Source of the DNA: CAWDMW01 sp963803575
GTDB lineage: Bacteria > Pseudomonadota > Alphaproteobacteria > Rickettsiales > UBA998
Direction: 5' to 3'
Assembly: GCA_963803575.1 (NCBI GenBank)
Contig: CAWDMW010000002.1
Span: 806,001 to 870,000, forward strand
DNA: 64,000 nucleotides
The translations under genes and the position numbers were made by a program. This document shows positions 51,069 through 62,945 of this stretch, piece by piece. Below the pieces are notes generated by a model. That model searched no databases. It saw only the letters and a list, made by a program, of their open reading frames with translations, and was not told the origin of the DNA. Every line of letters starts with the position of its first letter. Within the stretch, counting starts at the first letter, position 1.

Positions 51069-52685
51069 GCTATCGTCTCCCCCGGTCTGGCATGGCTTAA
51101 GCGATGATTCAGGTAAAGCACGGGCAAAATGCTCAGCGCAACCAGCCATAATGCGACTGGCGCAGCATGGGGTAACATATCATCCTTTGCCAATTCGTAA
51201 GCACGAATGGCTAATGTGTTGACGTTGAAAGGGCGAAGTATCAACGTTGCAGGTAATTCTTTGAGCGTGTCAATAAAGACGAGCAACAATGCACTCACCG
51301 TGCTGGCCGTTAACATAGGCAGATGTACCCGCCAGACGGTTTGACGCGGCGAAGCACCGAGCAACGTTGCTGCTTCATCCAGTTGCGGAGTGATACGCGA
51401 CAACCCTGCCTGCATGGTTTGAAAAGCAATGGTCAGGAATCGTAAGCTACATCCCCAAATCACACCAGCCATCGTACCAGTCAACAGGAACGGCACATAA
51501 CGTTCCAGATAAATAAAGATAAGCATGACCCCAATCGCAATCACAATCCCCGGCAACGCATACCCGCTGGTGCAAAGCGTAATGCTCAGGCGAAGTAAGG
51601 AAGATGGTGAGTGACGCATCAGATATGCACAGATGCTGCCCACTACCAGTGTAGTGATGGCGGTAAGTCCGGCAATGATAAAAGAGTAGCTGACAGCCTG
51701 TAGTGTGGTATCTGTCCATAATTGCGGCATGTGTGAAAGCGCCCATTGCAGCAACCTGATGCAGGGGATGATAAACCCACATAAAACAGGCACTAAGCAT
51801 CCTGCCAGCATCAGCAATTGGGTGAGTGTACCAGTATGCCAACGTGTAAGCGGGTGATAAAGGGCGGTGTTGTTATGGTAATGTGCCTGCTGGCGATTGC
51901 ATTTTTCCAGCCAGATCGCCGCCGCAATAATGATTAGCAACAGGGAAGCCATACGTGCGGCAGCAATAGGGTCATACATATGCGCCCATGCACGATACAT
52001 GCCTGTGGTAAGTACGGGGACACCAAACAGAGACGCAACCCCAAAATCTGCCAGACTTTCCATCATCACTAAAGCACTACCTGCCATGATGGCAGGGCGT
52101 GCAAGCGGTATGGCCAGATGTGTGAATAATTGTCGCCGTGTTAGTCCAAGCATCGTAGCGGACTCAATGGTTTGGTGCGACAGCATCACGAAGGCTCCCC
52201 GTGCCAGCAGGTAGATATAGGGGTATAATGTGCAGGATAAGATGAAAATCACGCCACCCGTTGAGCGAATAGCCGGAAAGCCATACTCGCCGTAGGTGAG
52301 GCCAGACATCTCACGCCACCATGTTTGTACGCTTCCTGCTTCCTCCAGCAAATAACCATACAGCATGGCTGCAATATAAGAGGGCATAGCTAGGGGTAAA
52401 ATCATACTCCACGCGATCCATTTGCGCGCGGGAAAATGGTAAAACGCTGACCCACCATGCAGGTAACACACCCAGCACCATGCTGCATAATACGGTGCCG
52501 ACAGTCACACTTATGCTACCTACGGTGTAGTCGGCCAGTAGACCATGTTGCGCTATGTAGGGTATATAGTCTGTGCCTGACACAAACCATGAAGGAAAAG
52601 GCAGTAAGACAGGCAATGCCACTACTATAAACAGCAGTGAAGTAGCTAGTTGCCAGCGTGAAAAAGATGCGACTTGTAATGCCAT
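51062..52685 (-). pseudogene. fbpB: Ferric-iron-type ABC permease, frameshifted
   Basis: The gene is full length for an FbpB permease (about 540 codons) but is split into two frames. The 5' part (52685 to about 52445) reads ...VLGVLPAWWVSV; the 3' part resumes YHFPARKWIAWSMILPLAMP in the next frame. Removing one base from the A run at 52441-52444 (TTTT on the coding strand) restores WWVSVYHFPARKW, which fits this family. The rest is intact, including the second EAA-like loop ATLLGASPRQTVWRVHLPM. Either a genuine recent frameshift or a one-base sequence error in a homopolymer. Confidence 0.8.
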
Positions 52686-52703
52686 GACGGCTTTGGCGTT
52701 ACG

Positions 52704-53744
52704 TTACTTCCAGCCAACCTTATCCATAATAGCAATCGCTTCGCGCTGTTTGGCTCCGATAAGGGCAAGGGGAGTCATATCTGGTTTAAATGTATCCCAC
52801 GCTTTCAATGTATCATTCAGTGGTACTTCTGGGTTAGCTGGATATTCAAAATTATGCTCCATCAGCATGGTTTGCGCTTTGGGAGCTGAAAGATATTCAA
52901 GCAGTTGTCGTGCTTCCTCAGGATGCTTGGCATGAGTCGTTACCCCGCCACCGCGAATATTAACGTGGGTTCCTATGCCGCTCTGGTTTGGAAAGATCAT
53001 GCGGATGGTATCACGCACTTTTGCGTCACGCACTGTGTTATCTCCTGCAATCATCATCCCGTAATAATAGGTGTTGGCAACAGCTACATGCCCAACACCG
53101 GCAGCCAGCGCACGTATCTGGTCGCGATCACCGCCTTGTGGGTTGCGCGCCATGTTTTCCACCACACCCTGTGCCCATGCTGTAGCCTGTTCTTTACCAA
53201 AGTGATAAATCATATAAGCCAGCAAAGACTGATTATAGACGTTATCTGAGGATCGTATCAGTACCCCATCCTGCCAGGCTTTTGCTGATAAGTCACGGTA
53301 GTCTAGTGTCGTAACATCACTATCATTGCGGACAAACATCACGCGTGCGCGCTGCGTCAACCCGTACCATGTCCCTGTATCAGAGCGCAGGTATGCAGGG
53401 ATATGGGTGTTTAGTACGTCAGATGATACAGGAGCGAGCAATCCTTTTTGATCTGCTTGGTAAATGTTACCAATGTCCACGGTTAGCAGCACATCAGCGC
53501 GCGTACGTTCCCCTTCGCGCTCCAGCCGTGTGACTAACGCTGCTGCGTCACCGGTAATTAAATTGACATCTATACCCGTATCTTTAGTGAACGCATCCAG
53601 CACCGGACGAATCAGATGTTCTTTTTGCGCAGAGTAAAGATTGACTTCTTTGGCTATGGCCATGTGTGCATTTAGCGACATCACCATAAAGGCGAAAAGC
53701 ATCATTAAAACGAAGCGCGTGCGAAGTGAAAAACGTGGCAACAT
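52704..53744 (-). CDS. fbpA: Ferric-iron-binding periplasmic protein
   Basis: Class II solute-binding protein of about 346 residues. From the ATG at 53744 a signal peptide runs to MAIAKEVNLYSAQKEH, where the mature protein starts in the way usual for FbpA (VNLYSARK). The tyrosine pair NTYYYGMM near residue 230 matches the Fe(III)-binding tyrosines of the family. Upstream in-frame starts at 53771 (ATG) and 53783 (TTG) would only extend the signal peptide. It heads the operon, and a Fur-box-like sequence precedes it at 53811-53829. Confidence 0.88.
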   Translation of the reverse strand: MLPRFSLRTRFVLMMLFAFMVMSLNAHMAIAKEVNLYSAQKEHLIRPVLDAFTKDTGIDVNLITGDAAALVTRLEREGERTRADVLLTVDIGNIYQADQKGLLAPVSSDVLNTHIPAYLRSDTGTWYGLTQRARVMFVRNDSDVTTLDYRDLSAKAWQDGVLIRSSDNVYNQSLLAYMIYHFGKEQATAWAQGVVENMARNPQGGDRDQIRALAAGVGHVAVANTYYYGMMIAGDNTVRDAKVRDTIRMIFPNQSGIGTHVNIRGGGVTTHAKHPEEARQLLEYLSAPKAQTMLMEHNFEYPANPEVPLNDTLKAWDTFKPDMTPLALIGAKQREAIAIMDKVGWK

Positions 53745-53810
53745 AAAGCGTATCCAGCAGTAAAATAACATGAGCTGGCACAATAATCACAATCCCTTAT
53801 TGATGCAACT

Positions 53811-53829
53811 GTTTATGAGAATCGTTTGC
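53811..53829 (-). promoter_or_regulatory. Possible Fur-type iron box
   Basis: GTTTATGAGAATCGTTTGC agrees at 13 of 19 positions with the classical Fur consensus GATAATGATAATCATTATC. It lies 67 bases before the proposed fbpA start. The match is moderate; alphaproteobacterial iron control may use other proteins (RirA, Irr). Confidence 0.35.
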
Positions 53830-53868
53830 AGATGTTTGCAGTAGGTATGGGGTTGTTAAGTTAAGTGG

Positions 53869-55167
53869 TTATTCGAACATGCGAGGAGCAGTGGTCAGTT
53901 CTTGCATTGTTGTAGCTTGTATCTCTAACACTGACAGACCGCGGCTGATTTTACCATTTTCATGCAGTTTGAAAATCCCGTTTGCCGCACCTTCATATCC
54001 GCTTGCACGCGTAAGTGTTTCTGGCGAGAAATTGTCGCCTATTGCCAATGTTGCTGCCAGTGCCACAGCATCGTAAGCAAGCGAAGCAATGCGTGGTGGA
54101 GTATAGTCATTTGCCGCAGTAAAGCGTGACACAAAACCATTATACGGTACACGTGAGGTGCTGGCAAACCACGCGCCACGCAGTGCGTCTATTTCCATCA
54201 GTGCTGGATCATCCCATAGCCCGGTACCTAAATATTTAACATTATCCCTGCCCAGGCGGAAAGCATCTAATCGTGTGACCATCTGATTTAGGCGCTCTCC
54301 CGTTTCAGCAATAAAGATCGCATCTATAGGGATGGGTTCGTTACGTGGCGTGGCTTCCGTTAAACGTTGTGCATAAATGCCAATATCTTCTGCTTCAATA
54401 GGGTAGGGAATTACACCCGCTAATTCCAGACCATGTAGCTTGGCATAATCACGCAGGGATTCCTCAACAATATCACCATAAGGATTGGACGGAATGAAGG
54501 CAGCAATACGGCTGTAACCCTGACGATTAGCATAATCTACAACATGCTGCACTTGCTCATGTGGCATAAAGCCAAACAGGTAAACGCCTTTCGCAGCGAC
54601 TTTGGCATTGTTAGAAAAACTGATAACAGGAATGTTACGTTTGCGAGCAACTGGCGTGATCGCTTTCACAGAATGGCTAAAGAGGGGGCCTAATATCAAA
54701 GATGCTCCGTCATCCGCTGCTTCCTTTGCCATTTTCGCCGCACGTTTGGCTTCACCCCGTGTGTCTTTTGGCAATAAGGTGATGCGTGATTGACCCGCTT
54801 GCAGAGGGGTAGCCGCATATTTATCGAACAACCCAAGCATCGCTGCATCCAGCATTGCCTGACCTAAAGCTGAGGATTTCCCACTTAAGGGTAGCAGTAA
54901 AGCAATTTTGGTTTCTGGATGATTGCCTTGAGATGAAGCCACTGGCGCCTCTTGAACGGCAGAACGTGCAGGCTTCGCGCGTGAGCCAACAGGTGCTACA
55001 CTGTAGGGATGTGGCTGCACCTTGGGTGTATAAGGTGATGACTCGGGTGGTGGTGTGGTGACGCAGCCGGCAAGTAATAAGCTTAACATCATACATAGAT
55101 AAATGCCTAGCCCGCGAACATGCGAACATGTGTTAAGATGGGCAGGCAATTTGACTTGTATCGTCAT
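53869..55167 (-). CDS. LppC-type lipoprotein, penicillin-binding-protein activator-like
   Basis: A 432-residue lipoprotein with signal peptide and lipobox LLLAGC, a Pro-rich linker to residue 85, and a periplasmic-binding-protein (type 1) fold beginning KIALLLPLSGKSSALGQAM, with ILGPLFSHSVKAITPVAR. The fold and the gene position (divergent from rsmI-yraN) match the LppC/YraM group, related to LpoA, which stimulates peptidoglycan synthesis in enterics. The activator function is not shown for alphaproteobacterial members. Confidence 0.85.
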   Translation of the reverse strand: MTIQVKLPAHLNTCSHVRGLGIYLCMMLSLLLAGCVTTPPPESSPYTPKVQPHPYSVAPVGSRAKPARSAVQEAPVASSQGNHPETKIALLLPLSGKSSALGQAMLDAAMLGLFDKYAATPLQAGQSRITLLPKDTRGEAKRAAKMAKEAADDGASLILGPLFSHSVKAITPVARKRNIPVISFSNNAKVAAKGVYLFGFMPHEQVQHVVDYANRQGYSRIAAFIPSNPYGDIVEESLRDYAKLHGLELAGVIPYPIEAEDIGIYAQRLTEATPRNEPIPIDAIFIAETGERLNQMVTRLDAFRLGRDNVKYLGTGLWDDPALMEIDALRGAWFASTSRVPYNGFVSRFTAANDYTPPRIASLAYDAVALAATLAIGDNFSPETLTRASGYEGAANGIFKLHENGKISRGLSVLEIQATTMQELTTAPRMFE

Positions 55168-55235
55168 GGCAATTCTCTATGCTTGAGGGCGAAAGTGAGA
55201 AGATACCTTAGCAAATACAGGGCAAAAGTAAATGA

Positions 55236-56087
55236 ATGTCTGATAGAAACGCGATGAATAGCGAAAAAGGTACGTTGTATGTGGTAGCTACGCCTATCGG
55301 CAATCTGGCAGACATTACGTTGCGCGCGCTTCAAACATTGCAGCAGGTGCAGCATATTGCCTGCGAAGATACACGCGTCACGCGCATTCTTTGTCAGCAT
55401 CATCAGATAGACACGCCCCTCACAGCGTACCATGAGCATAACGCTGACGCTGCCCTGCCGCGCATTACGGGGTGGTTGCAGCAAGGAGAATCTGTTGCGT
55501 TAGTGTCCGATGCTGGCACGCCGCTAATCTCTGACCCGGGGTATCGGTTGATTCAGGCATTGCAGTTAGAAAGCATAAGGGTGGTACCTATTCCTGGTGT
55601 GTCCAGCGTTACTTGTGCAGCCAGTGCAGCTGGGCTACCCACAGACCAGTTGCATTTCTCAGGGTTTTTGCCAACCAAAGCGCAAGCGCGTCTGACAAAA
55701 CTGGAAGCACTGAGTATGATAGATGCAACCCTCATTATGTTTGAATCGGCGAATCGCTTACCCGCAAGTCTTGGCGATATGGTGGCAGTGCTGGGTAACC
55801 GACAGGCCGTGATTGCACGCGAAATGACCAAATATTATGAAGAATTCCACCGTGGCACGCTTCAGGAGCTGGTTGAGCATTATGAGCAACATCCTCAGGT
55901 AAAAGGAGAAGTGGTGGTACTGTGCGCACCACCTGAAAAGGAGGTAGTACCAGTGCGGCATTATCAACCATTACTGGAAGCTTTACTGCCGCATCACTCG
56001 GTGAAACACGCCGCTGCACTCATTGCAAACGCATCAGGATTGCCACGTAATGCTTTATATCAGTTAGCGCTAAGTTTGAAATCATGA
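55236..56087 (+). CDS. rsmI: 16S rRNA cytidine-1402 2'-O-methyltransferase
   Basis: Methylates C1402 in the ribosomal P site. The tetrapyrrole-methylase fold is shown by LYVVATPIGNLADITLRAL at the start, EDTRVT, VSDAGTPLISDPGYRL, and PGVSSVTCAASAAGLPTDQ. MFESANRLP and AREMTKYYEEFHRGT are RsmI-specific. 283 residues. Its stop overlaps the yraN start (ATGA). Confidence 0.94.
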   Translation: MSDRNAMNSEKGTLYVVATPIGNLADITLRALQTLQQVQHIACEDTRVTRILCQHHQIDTPLTAYHEHNADAALPRITGWLQQGESVALVSDAGTPLISDPGYRLIQALQLESIRVVPIPGVSSVTCAASAAGLPTDQLHFSGFLPTKAQARLTKLEALSMIDATLIMFESANRLPASLGDMVAVLGNRQAVIAREMTKYYEEFHRGTLQELVEHYEQHPQVKGEVVVLCAPPEKEVVPVRHYQPLLEALLPHHSVKHAAALIANASGLPRNALYQLALSLKS

Positions 56088-56455
56088 AAGTAGCCCGCTC
56101 AACGTATGACACAGGCGTGAAAGCCGAAGCCGCAGCGGCTACGTTTCTGACAGGGCAGGGGATGGAGTTGTTAGAGCAACGCTGCCGCACGCCTTACGGG
56201 GAAATTGATTTGGTTATGCGTGATGGTCAGGCGCTGGTATTTGTCGAAGTCAAAGCACGCACCACACAGGAAGAAGCCTTGCTTTCGATCCGCCCCCGCC
56301 AGCAACAACGCATTATGGAAGCGGCATTGCATTATGTTTCCACGCTGGGTGATATGCAGCAGGATATGCGTTTTGATGTTATCGCTATCAGCCGTGACGG
56401 CCAGATACAGCATCTCGCCCATGCGTGGGATGGTTCCTGTCTATCGTGCGGTTAG
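56084..56455 (+). CDS. yraN: YraN-family (UPF0102) endonuclease-like protein
   Basis: A 123-residue member of UPF0102, which has a Holliday-junction-resolvase/restriction-endonuclease-like fold. The core RTPYGEIDLVMRDGQALVFV with EVKA carries the E-x-D...E-x-K-like metal site. The N-terminal TYDTGVKAEAAAATFL helix is also typical. It is translationally coupled to rsmI. The gshB gene that often follows in this operon is absent here; queH is convergent instead. Confidence 0.88.
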   Translation: MKVARSTYDTGVKAEAAAATFLTGQGMELLEQRCRTPYGEIDLVMRDGQALVFVEVKARTTQEEALLSIRPRQQQRIMEAALHYVSTLGDMQQDMRFDVIAISRDGQIQHLAHAWDGSCLSCG

Positions 56456-56566
56456 GCTGCTTTACGGGAACACGGGGTGTTATTTCTGTTTGTGCCTATG
56501 TTCACCAAGAGGCATGATAAATTAATAGACGTCTCACCAAAGGCATCTTTTTTGCCTTATAGTTTG

Positions 56567-57226
56567 CTATTCCGCGCTTTCCAGCTTTTGTTCGTACCAT
56601 GTTTCACCAATGGCAATTTTTTCGCGGCCATTATGTTCTCGCCATGCGTTAGTGTCGCGTAAGGAATATATGCAGCCGCAATATTGTTGTGCGTAAAAGG
56701 ATTCTTCCTTTGCCAAATCATACATTCTGGCACCACCTCCTTGCTTGCGCCAGTTATACGTCCAGTAGGTGATGTCATCGTAAGGTGCTGCTGCCCTCAC
56801 GCCGCAATCATTAATTTGTTCCATATTCTTCCAGCGCGAAATACCCAGAGAACTGGTAAACACACGAAAACCATGTTCATGGGCATAAAGTGCGGTGCGC
56901 ATAAAGCGCATGTCAAAGCACATAGTGCAACGCACACCGCGTTCTGGTTCCTGCTCCATTCCCTTGGCACGCGAAAACCAGTCCTGTACGTCATAATCTG
57001 CATCCACAAACGGAATGCCTAACTTTTCAGCGTAACGCACATTTTCGTCTTTGCGTAACTTATATTCTTTCAGCGGGTGAATGTTTGGATTGTAAAAGAA
57101 AATCGTGAGATCGAGCCCGCTATCATGCATCCGCTCAATCAATGGCCCTGAACAGGGCGCACAGCAGGAGTGCAGCAAGATGGATGTTTCATCATCGGGT
57201 ACGGAAAAATCTGTATGTGTTTTCAT
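56567..57226 (-). CDS. queH: Epoxyqueuosine reductase QueH
   Basis: Performs the last step of queuosine synthesis in tRNA and is the non-homologous alternative to QueG. Characteristic cysteines are LLHSCCAPC (Cys21, Cys22, Cys25), VRCTMC (Cys100, Cys103) and YCGC (Cys183, Cys185), which hold the iron-sulfur and metal centres. [12 protein letters not shown] and [20 protein letters not shown] are further signatures. 219 residues. Single gene between yraN and mgtE. Confidence 0.92.
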   Translation of the reverse strand: MKTHTDFSVPDDETSILLHSCCAPCSGPLIERMHDSGLDLTIFFYNPNIHPLKEYKLRKDENVRYAEKLGIPFVDADYDVQDWFSRAKGMEQEPERGVRCTMCFDMRFMRTALYAHEHGFRVFTSSLGISRWKNMEQINDCGVRAAAPYDDITYWTYNWRKQGGGARMYDLAKEESFYAQQYCGCIYSLRDTNAWREHNGREKIAIGETWYEQKLESAE

Positions 57227-57275
57227 GCTGGTTTATATAGCACTTTAGCGCACAAAAAACATCTGATTTGTCAGG

Positions 57276-58667
57276 TTACATCAACACAATACTTGCCAGT
57301 CCAAGGAATGCCAAAAAGCCAAATATATCTGTTAGCATGGTCAGAAACACCCCTGATGCAATGGCAGGATCAATCCCGATACGTTGCAACAGAAAGGGCA
57401 GGCCTGCACCGGACAAACCCGCAATAATCATCGTCATCACGGTTGCCGCAGCAAAGACTCCGGCAATGTGTGGATCCTGATAGATGAGCAAGATTCCCAG
57501 TCCTGTAATGATTGCAAGCCCCAGCCCATTGAGTGCGGCCAGACAAATCTCTTTGCGAATCATATAAATCGCATTACTGCGTGCCACTTTTTTGGTTGCC
57601 AGTGCGCGTACTGCAATGGTGGCAGATTGAATACCTGCATTACCTCCCATAGAAGCGATGATCGGCATGAGTACGGCCAGCAACACCAGACTTTGTATAG
57701 TTTCATCGTAAAGATCAATCACTACGGAAGCCGCAATAGCGGTGAGTAGATTAATGAACAGCCACGGAAAGCGCTGTTTCACGGATTCCATCAGGGTGCT
57801 ATATAAATCCTGTGATTGCAGACCCGCAGACTTCAAGAAATCTTCTTCATCTTCTTCCTGAATCACGAATACCACGTCATCGACCGTAATGCTACCCACC
57901 AGCCTGCCTTCAGGATTAGTCACAGGCGCTTCGACTAGCCCGTATTTCCTAAAGACATGTGCCACTTCTTCCTGATCCGTTTCCACTTGCTGAGTGTGCA
58001 TATTGGTGTTCATCACATTCGCTACCAAAGAGTCACGACCACATTGCATGATACGGGAAAGGGGGAGTTTACCTTTGGGATGGAACCGATGATCTACGAC
58101 ATAAATAACATAAAAATTTTCCGGCAGATTTTCCTTCTCGCGCAGATAATCAATCGTGTTCCCAATGCTCCAAAATTCCGGCACGCTCACAAAGCGTTTT
58201 TGCATCAGGCGCCCGGCACTTTCTTCGGGGTACGTGAAGCTTTGTTCTAAATCTTCGCGTGCGTCGTCTTGCATTGATTGCAGCAATTCCTGCTGATCTT
58301 GCAGCGGCAAATCTTCCAGCAAGTGTAATGCGTCATCTCGCTCAATGTTTGAAAGTGCCTCGACCGCTTTTTCATGCCCAAGTGCGCTAATTACATCGCT
58401 GACGGCATCGGGGTCTAATGTTGCTAACACATTGTCAGACAGATCATCCCCAAGCACATCAATCAGCTGCTCACGCTGGTTGCTAGAGAGCTGATTAATC
58501 AGTTCGCCAACATCTTCACATTGCAGACCGGCGCAATGTTCACGAACTTCCTGATGCTTGTCATCATCTAATGCACCAATAATGTCATTGACCAGTATAT
58601 CGGATAATTCTCCTTCGGGAGCAGTTATATCATCGGTCATAATCACCGTTTGCGGCGTAGAAGTCAT
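57276..58667 (-). CDS. mgtE: Magnesium transporter MgtE
   Basis: Mg2+ channel of 463 residues. The cytoplasmic N domain (residues 20-150) has repeated acidic helices (LLEDLPLQDQQELLQSM). Tandem CBS domains follow (about 150-285, with SAGRLMQKRFVSV and VGSITVDDVVFVI), and then five membrane helices from about 315, including VLLAVLMPIIASMGGNAGIQ and the Asp-containing pore segment near the end (GVFLTMLTDIFGFLAFLG). All parts are present, so Mg2+-sensing control through the N and CBS domains is expected. Confidence 0.93.
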   Translation of the reverse strand: MTSTPQTVIMTDDITAPEGELSDILVNDIIGALDDDKHQEVREHCAGLQCEDVGELINQLSSNQREQLIDVLGDDLSDNVLATLDPDAVSDVISALGHEKAVEALSNIERDDALHLLEDLPLQDQQELLQSMQDDAREDLEQSFTYPEESAGRLMQKRFVSVPEFWSIGNTIDYLREKENLPENFYVIYVVDHRFHPKGKLPLSRIMQCGRDSLVANVMNTNMHTQQVETDQEEVAHVFRKYGLVEAPVTNPEGRLVGSITVDDVVFVIQEEDEEDFLKSAGLQSQDLYSTLMESVKQRFPWLFINLLTAIAASVVIDLYDETIQSLVLLAVLMPIIASMGGNAGIQSATIAVRALATKKVARSNAIYMIRKEICLAALNGLGLAIITGLGILLIYQDPHIAGVFAAATVMTMIIAGLSGAGLPFLLQRIGIDPAIASGVFLTMLTDIFGFLAFLGLASIVLM

Positions 58668-58817
58668 AGGCAGGATATCCTTATCAGGCGATGCAGGTGG
58701 TTACACTATAGAGAAACGTAAAGTATGCTTAAGCAACGGGCATAATGCCTGCACCATGTTACTCTAACGCAAACTATATGTGTGAAGTATGAAGAAACAA
58801 TGATATTGGGTTTATTG

Positions 58818-59852
58818 TCAATGTTCCATTAGCCATTTGGCCAATGGGTGCCACAGGGAGGCTTCGCGCTGTCGCCCAATTATCATACCTATGTGCCCTG
58901 TGTTGGGTAGAATCACATATGGGCGGGGCAACAGGTTTGCTAACGATAAAGCCGATGCTTTGGGAACGATACGATCATTCTCTGGTGCTACAATGCAGAC
59001 CGGACGGGTCAGCTCTTGTGGGCAGATGGCCTTACCCTCTATGTACCATTTCTGATGAAATGTCTGGTTTTCCTGCGCCCAGTGAATCAGGCATGTGCGT
59101 GCAAATGCTTGCGTAAGAGGAACGACGTCATTCACCCAATGCTCTACAGCAATGAATCGCTTAAATGTATCCGTATGCGTTGGAACCGTCGAAAAATAAC
59201 GATATTTTGCTTCAAATTTTTCCGGATCGCTCATGTAAAACAGCCATGAAAGATATGCGCCCGGTAGCAACGGTTGCTGGCTACATGCTATCTCTATAGC
59301 GTTACGGTTAACCGGATGGTTTAGTGCCTGAATAGCGTGATGTTGGGTGAAATCCCATGGTGTGGCCAGTAAGGTCAGTGTGTTAACGCAGTGTGGTTTA
59401 AGTAAAGTTGCTGCCAAACCAAGCAATCCGCCAATACAATACCCTGCAATAGAAATACGTTGACTATATCGTTCGCATAGATGCTCCAGTAATGGCAACA
59501 GATACTGCATGACATAATGATCCGTGTCATAGGCTGCCTGCTGCGCTGTAGGGGTTCCCCAATCCAGTATGCATACGCGCATTCCTTGCTGTTCAAAATA
59601 TTGCGCGATGCTCAACTGACTGGTTAGATCCAGTATGTAATAGCGGTTAATCAGTGATGGCACCAATAATATGACCGGTCTGTGATCCAGATGTTGAACC
59701 TCAGACAGGGCGTAGCAACGCATTTGGTCGCGTTCCCAAATAATCGGATAGCCCGGATCAGGGCGGCGATACCCGCTACATTGGTAACGTAATATGCCTT
59801 GCATCCATTCATGTGAAACGACATTGTCAGTGATGGATGAGATGGAAGGCAT
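58818..59852 (-). CDS. PHA synthase-like alpha/beta hydrolase
   Basis: A 344-residue protein with the PhaC-type lipase box GYCIGG (Cys139 in place of Ser), Asp293 in APENDRIVP and His320 in NTGHIGM, which together make the Cys-Asp-His triad of polyhydroxyalkanoate synthases. PSLINRYYILDL and LDWGTPT are also PhaC motifs. The length is near that of class III PhaC (about 355) and far short of class I (about 590), and no phaE is adjacent. It may be a true synthase or a PhaC-like acyltransferase. phaR at 28501 makes a role in polymer metabolism plausible. Confidence 0.82.
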   Translation of the reverse strand: MPSISSITDNVVSHEWMQGILRYQCSGYRRPDPGYPIIWERDQMRCYALSEVQHLDHRPVILLVPSLINRYYILDLTSQLSIAQYFEQQGMRVCILDWGTPTAQQAAYDTDHYVMQYLLPLLEHLCERYSQRISIAGYCIGGLLGLAATLLKPHCVNTLTLLATPWDFTQHHAIQALNHPVNRNAIEIACSQQPLLPGAYLSWLFYMSDPEKFEAKYRYFSTVPTHTDTFKRFIAVEHWVNDVVPLTQAFARTCLIHWAQENQTFHQKWYIEGKAICPQELTRPVCIVAPENDRIVPKASALSLANLLPRPYVILPNTGHIGMIIGRQREASLWHPLAKWLMEH

Positions 59853-59944
59853 ATCATTAACAGGTTAGAAAGTTTGATACGCGGTTACGGAAGCATACCT
59901 AGTTAACCACGTATCAAATGTATCATCTCAGCTCTTGTAAAGCA

Positions 59945-61959
<2,015 letters not shown>

Positions 61960-62068
61960 TCATAAAAGCTTCACGCGCACGAAGCCTCATCTCATGGTAG
62001 ACTATCATTAATTGTAATGCTGTTCAGTGTGCAGGTTGCAACAATAAAGATACAGGGAGTTTTAACTA

Positions 62069-62782
62069 ATGACACGCATGTTTACAGGATCACGAGGTGG
62101 ATCAGGCGAAGGCGGTGGCACTAACCCTATTTTTGACAAGTACGAAAAACGTAGTGCAAAAAAAACGTTTATGAACAAAATGCGCGGTATTGATGACAGT
62201 AACCTGACGCCAGAAGAACGATATAAGAAGGTTTTTGATAAAAAGGTTGAAGAGTTGCGGGCGCAAGCACTGAGTGGTGGATCAAGATATAGTTTTTCGA
62301 TGCCGGGAACAGAGCCACAGGAGAAAAAAATCTCTAAAGGCATGGAAGAATTTATTCGTCGTATTGCGGCCAAAAAAGCGAAGGAAGAAGAAAACAAGCT
62401 GCGTGAGCGTAATCAGGTAAAGATTCAGCCTAAAGTTTATATGGGACTGCATGGTGGTCGTATTGATAAGAAAGGTCGTGTGTATGGGCCGGATAATCGC
62501 TGGATTGCCAGTGTCAATATGAAAACTGGTCGGGTAACGAGCAAATCGGGTATGAGCATCTGTAAGTATAATCCACAATCGCCCTACACCGATCATCAGA
62601 TCGTTCAATTTATTGCTAAAGAATATAATCCGAACAAACCCAGCTTTTTTGGCGGAAGCGCAGGTCATGGTGCTGCTGGTGGTGGTATGGGTAATTTCTA
62701 CGGTGGTGGCGGTAATAAAGGCGGCGGTATGGGCAGCTTTTACGGCAATGACGACAATAAAGGCGGTGGGTTCTGGGGGTAG
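62069..62782 (+). CDS. Hypothetical basic protein with glycine-rich C-terminus
   Basis: A 237-residue protein of unknown function. The N-terminal 170 residues are basic and helical (KKTFMNKMRGIDD, EEFIRRIAAKKAKEEENKLR) with a small strand-rich domain around 120-165 (MGLHGGRIDKKGRVYGPDNR). The last 40 residues are Gly-rich with a repeated GGGMGxFYG unit. No signal peptide. AGGGAG lies nine bases before the ATG. The glycine-rich tail with aromatic residues resembles low-complexity tails of RNA-binding proteins, but there is no RNA-binding domain that I can name. Confidence 0.65.
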   Translation: MTRMFTGSRGGSGEGGGTNPIFDKYEKRSAKKTFMNKMRGIDDSNLTPEERYKKVFDKKVEELRAQALSGGSRYSFSMPGTEPQEKKISKGMEEFIRRIAAKKAKEEENKLRERNQVKIQPKVYMGLHGGRIDKKGRVYGPDNRWIASVNMKTGRVTSKSGMSICKYNPQSPYTDHQIVQFIAKEYNPNKPSFFGGSAGHGAAGGGMGNFYGGGGNKGGGMGSFYGNDDNKGGGFWG

Positions 62783-62945
62783 TGCGTTATCGCTTTATCT
62801 GTTCCCTTACATGTATCTTAAGCAAGATGGCTCAGGCGTTGAGCGTAAGTAATATTTGATTGTGGCATCGTCTGTTGACGTGTCACTTGTTGTTTCTTAT
62901 TTTACTCAAACAATCGTTCTGAACTAACCTCCAAGTTATCCCACC

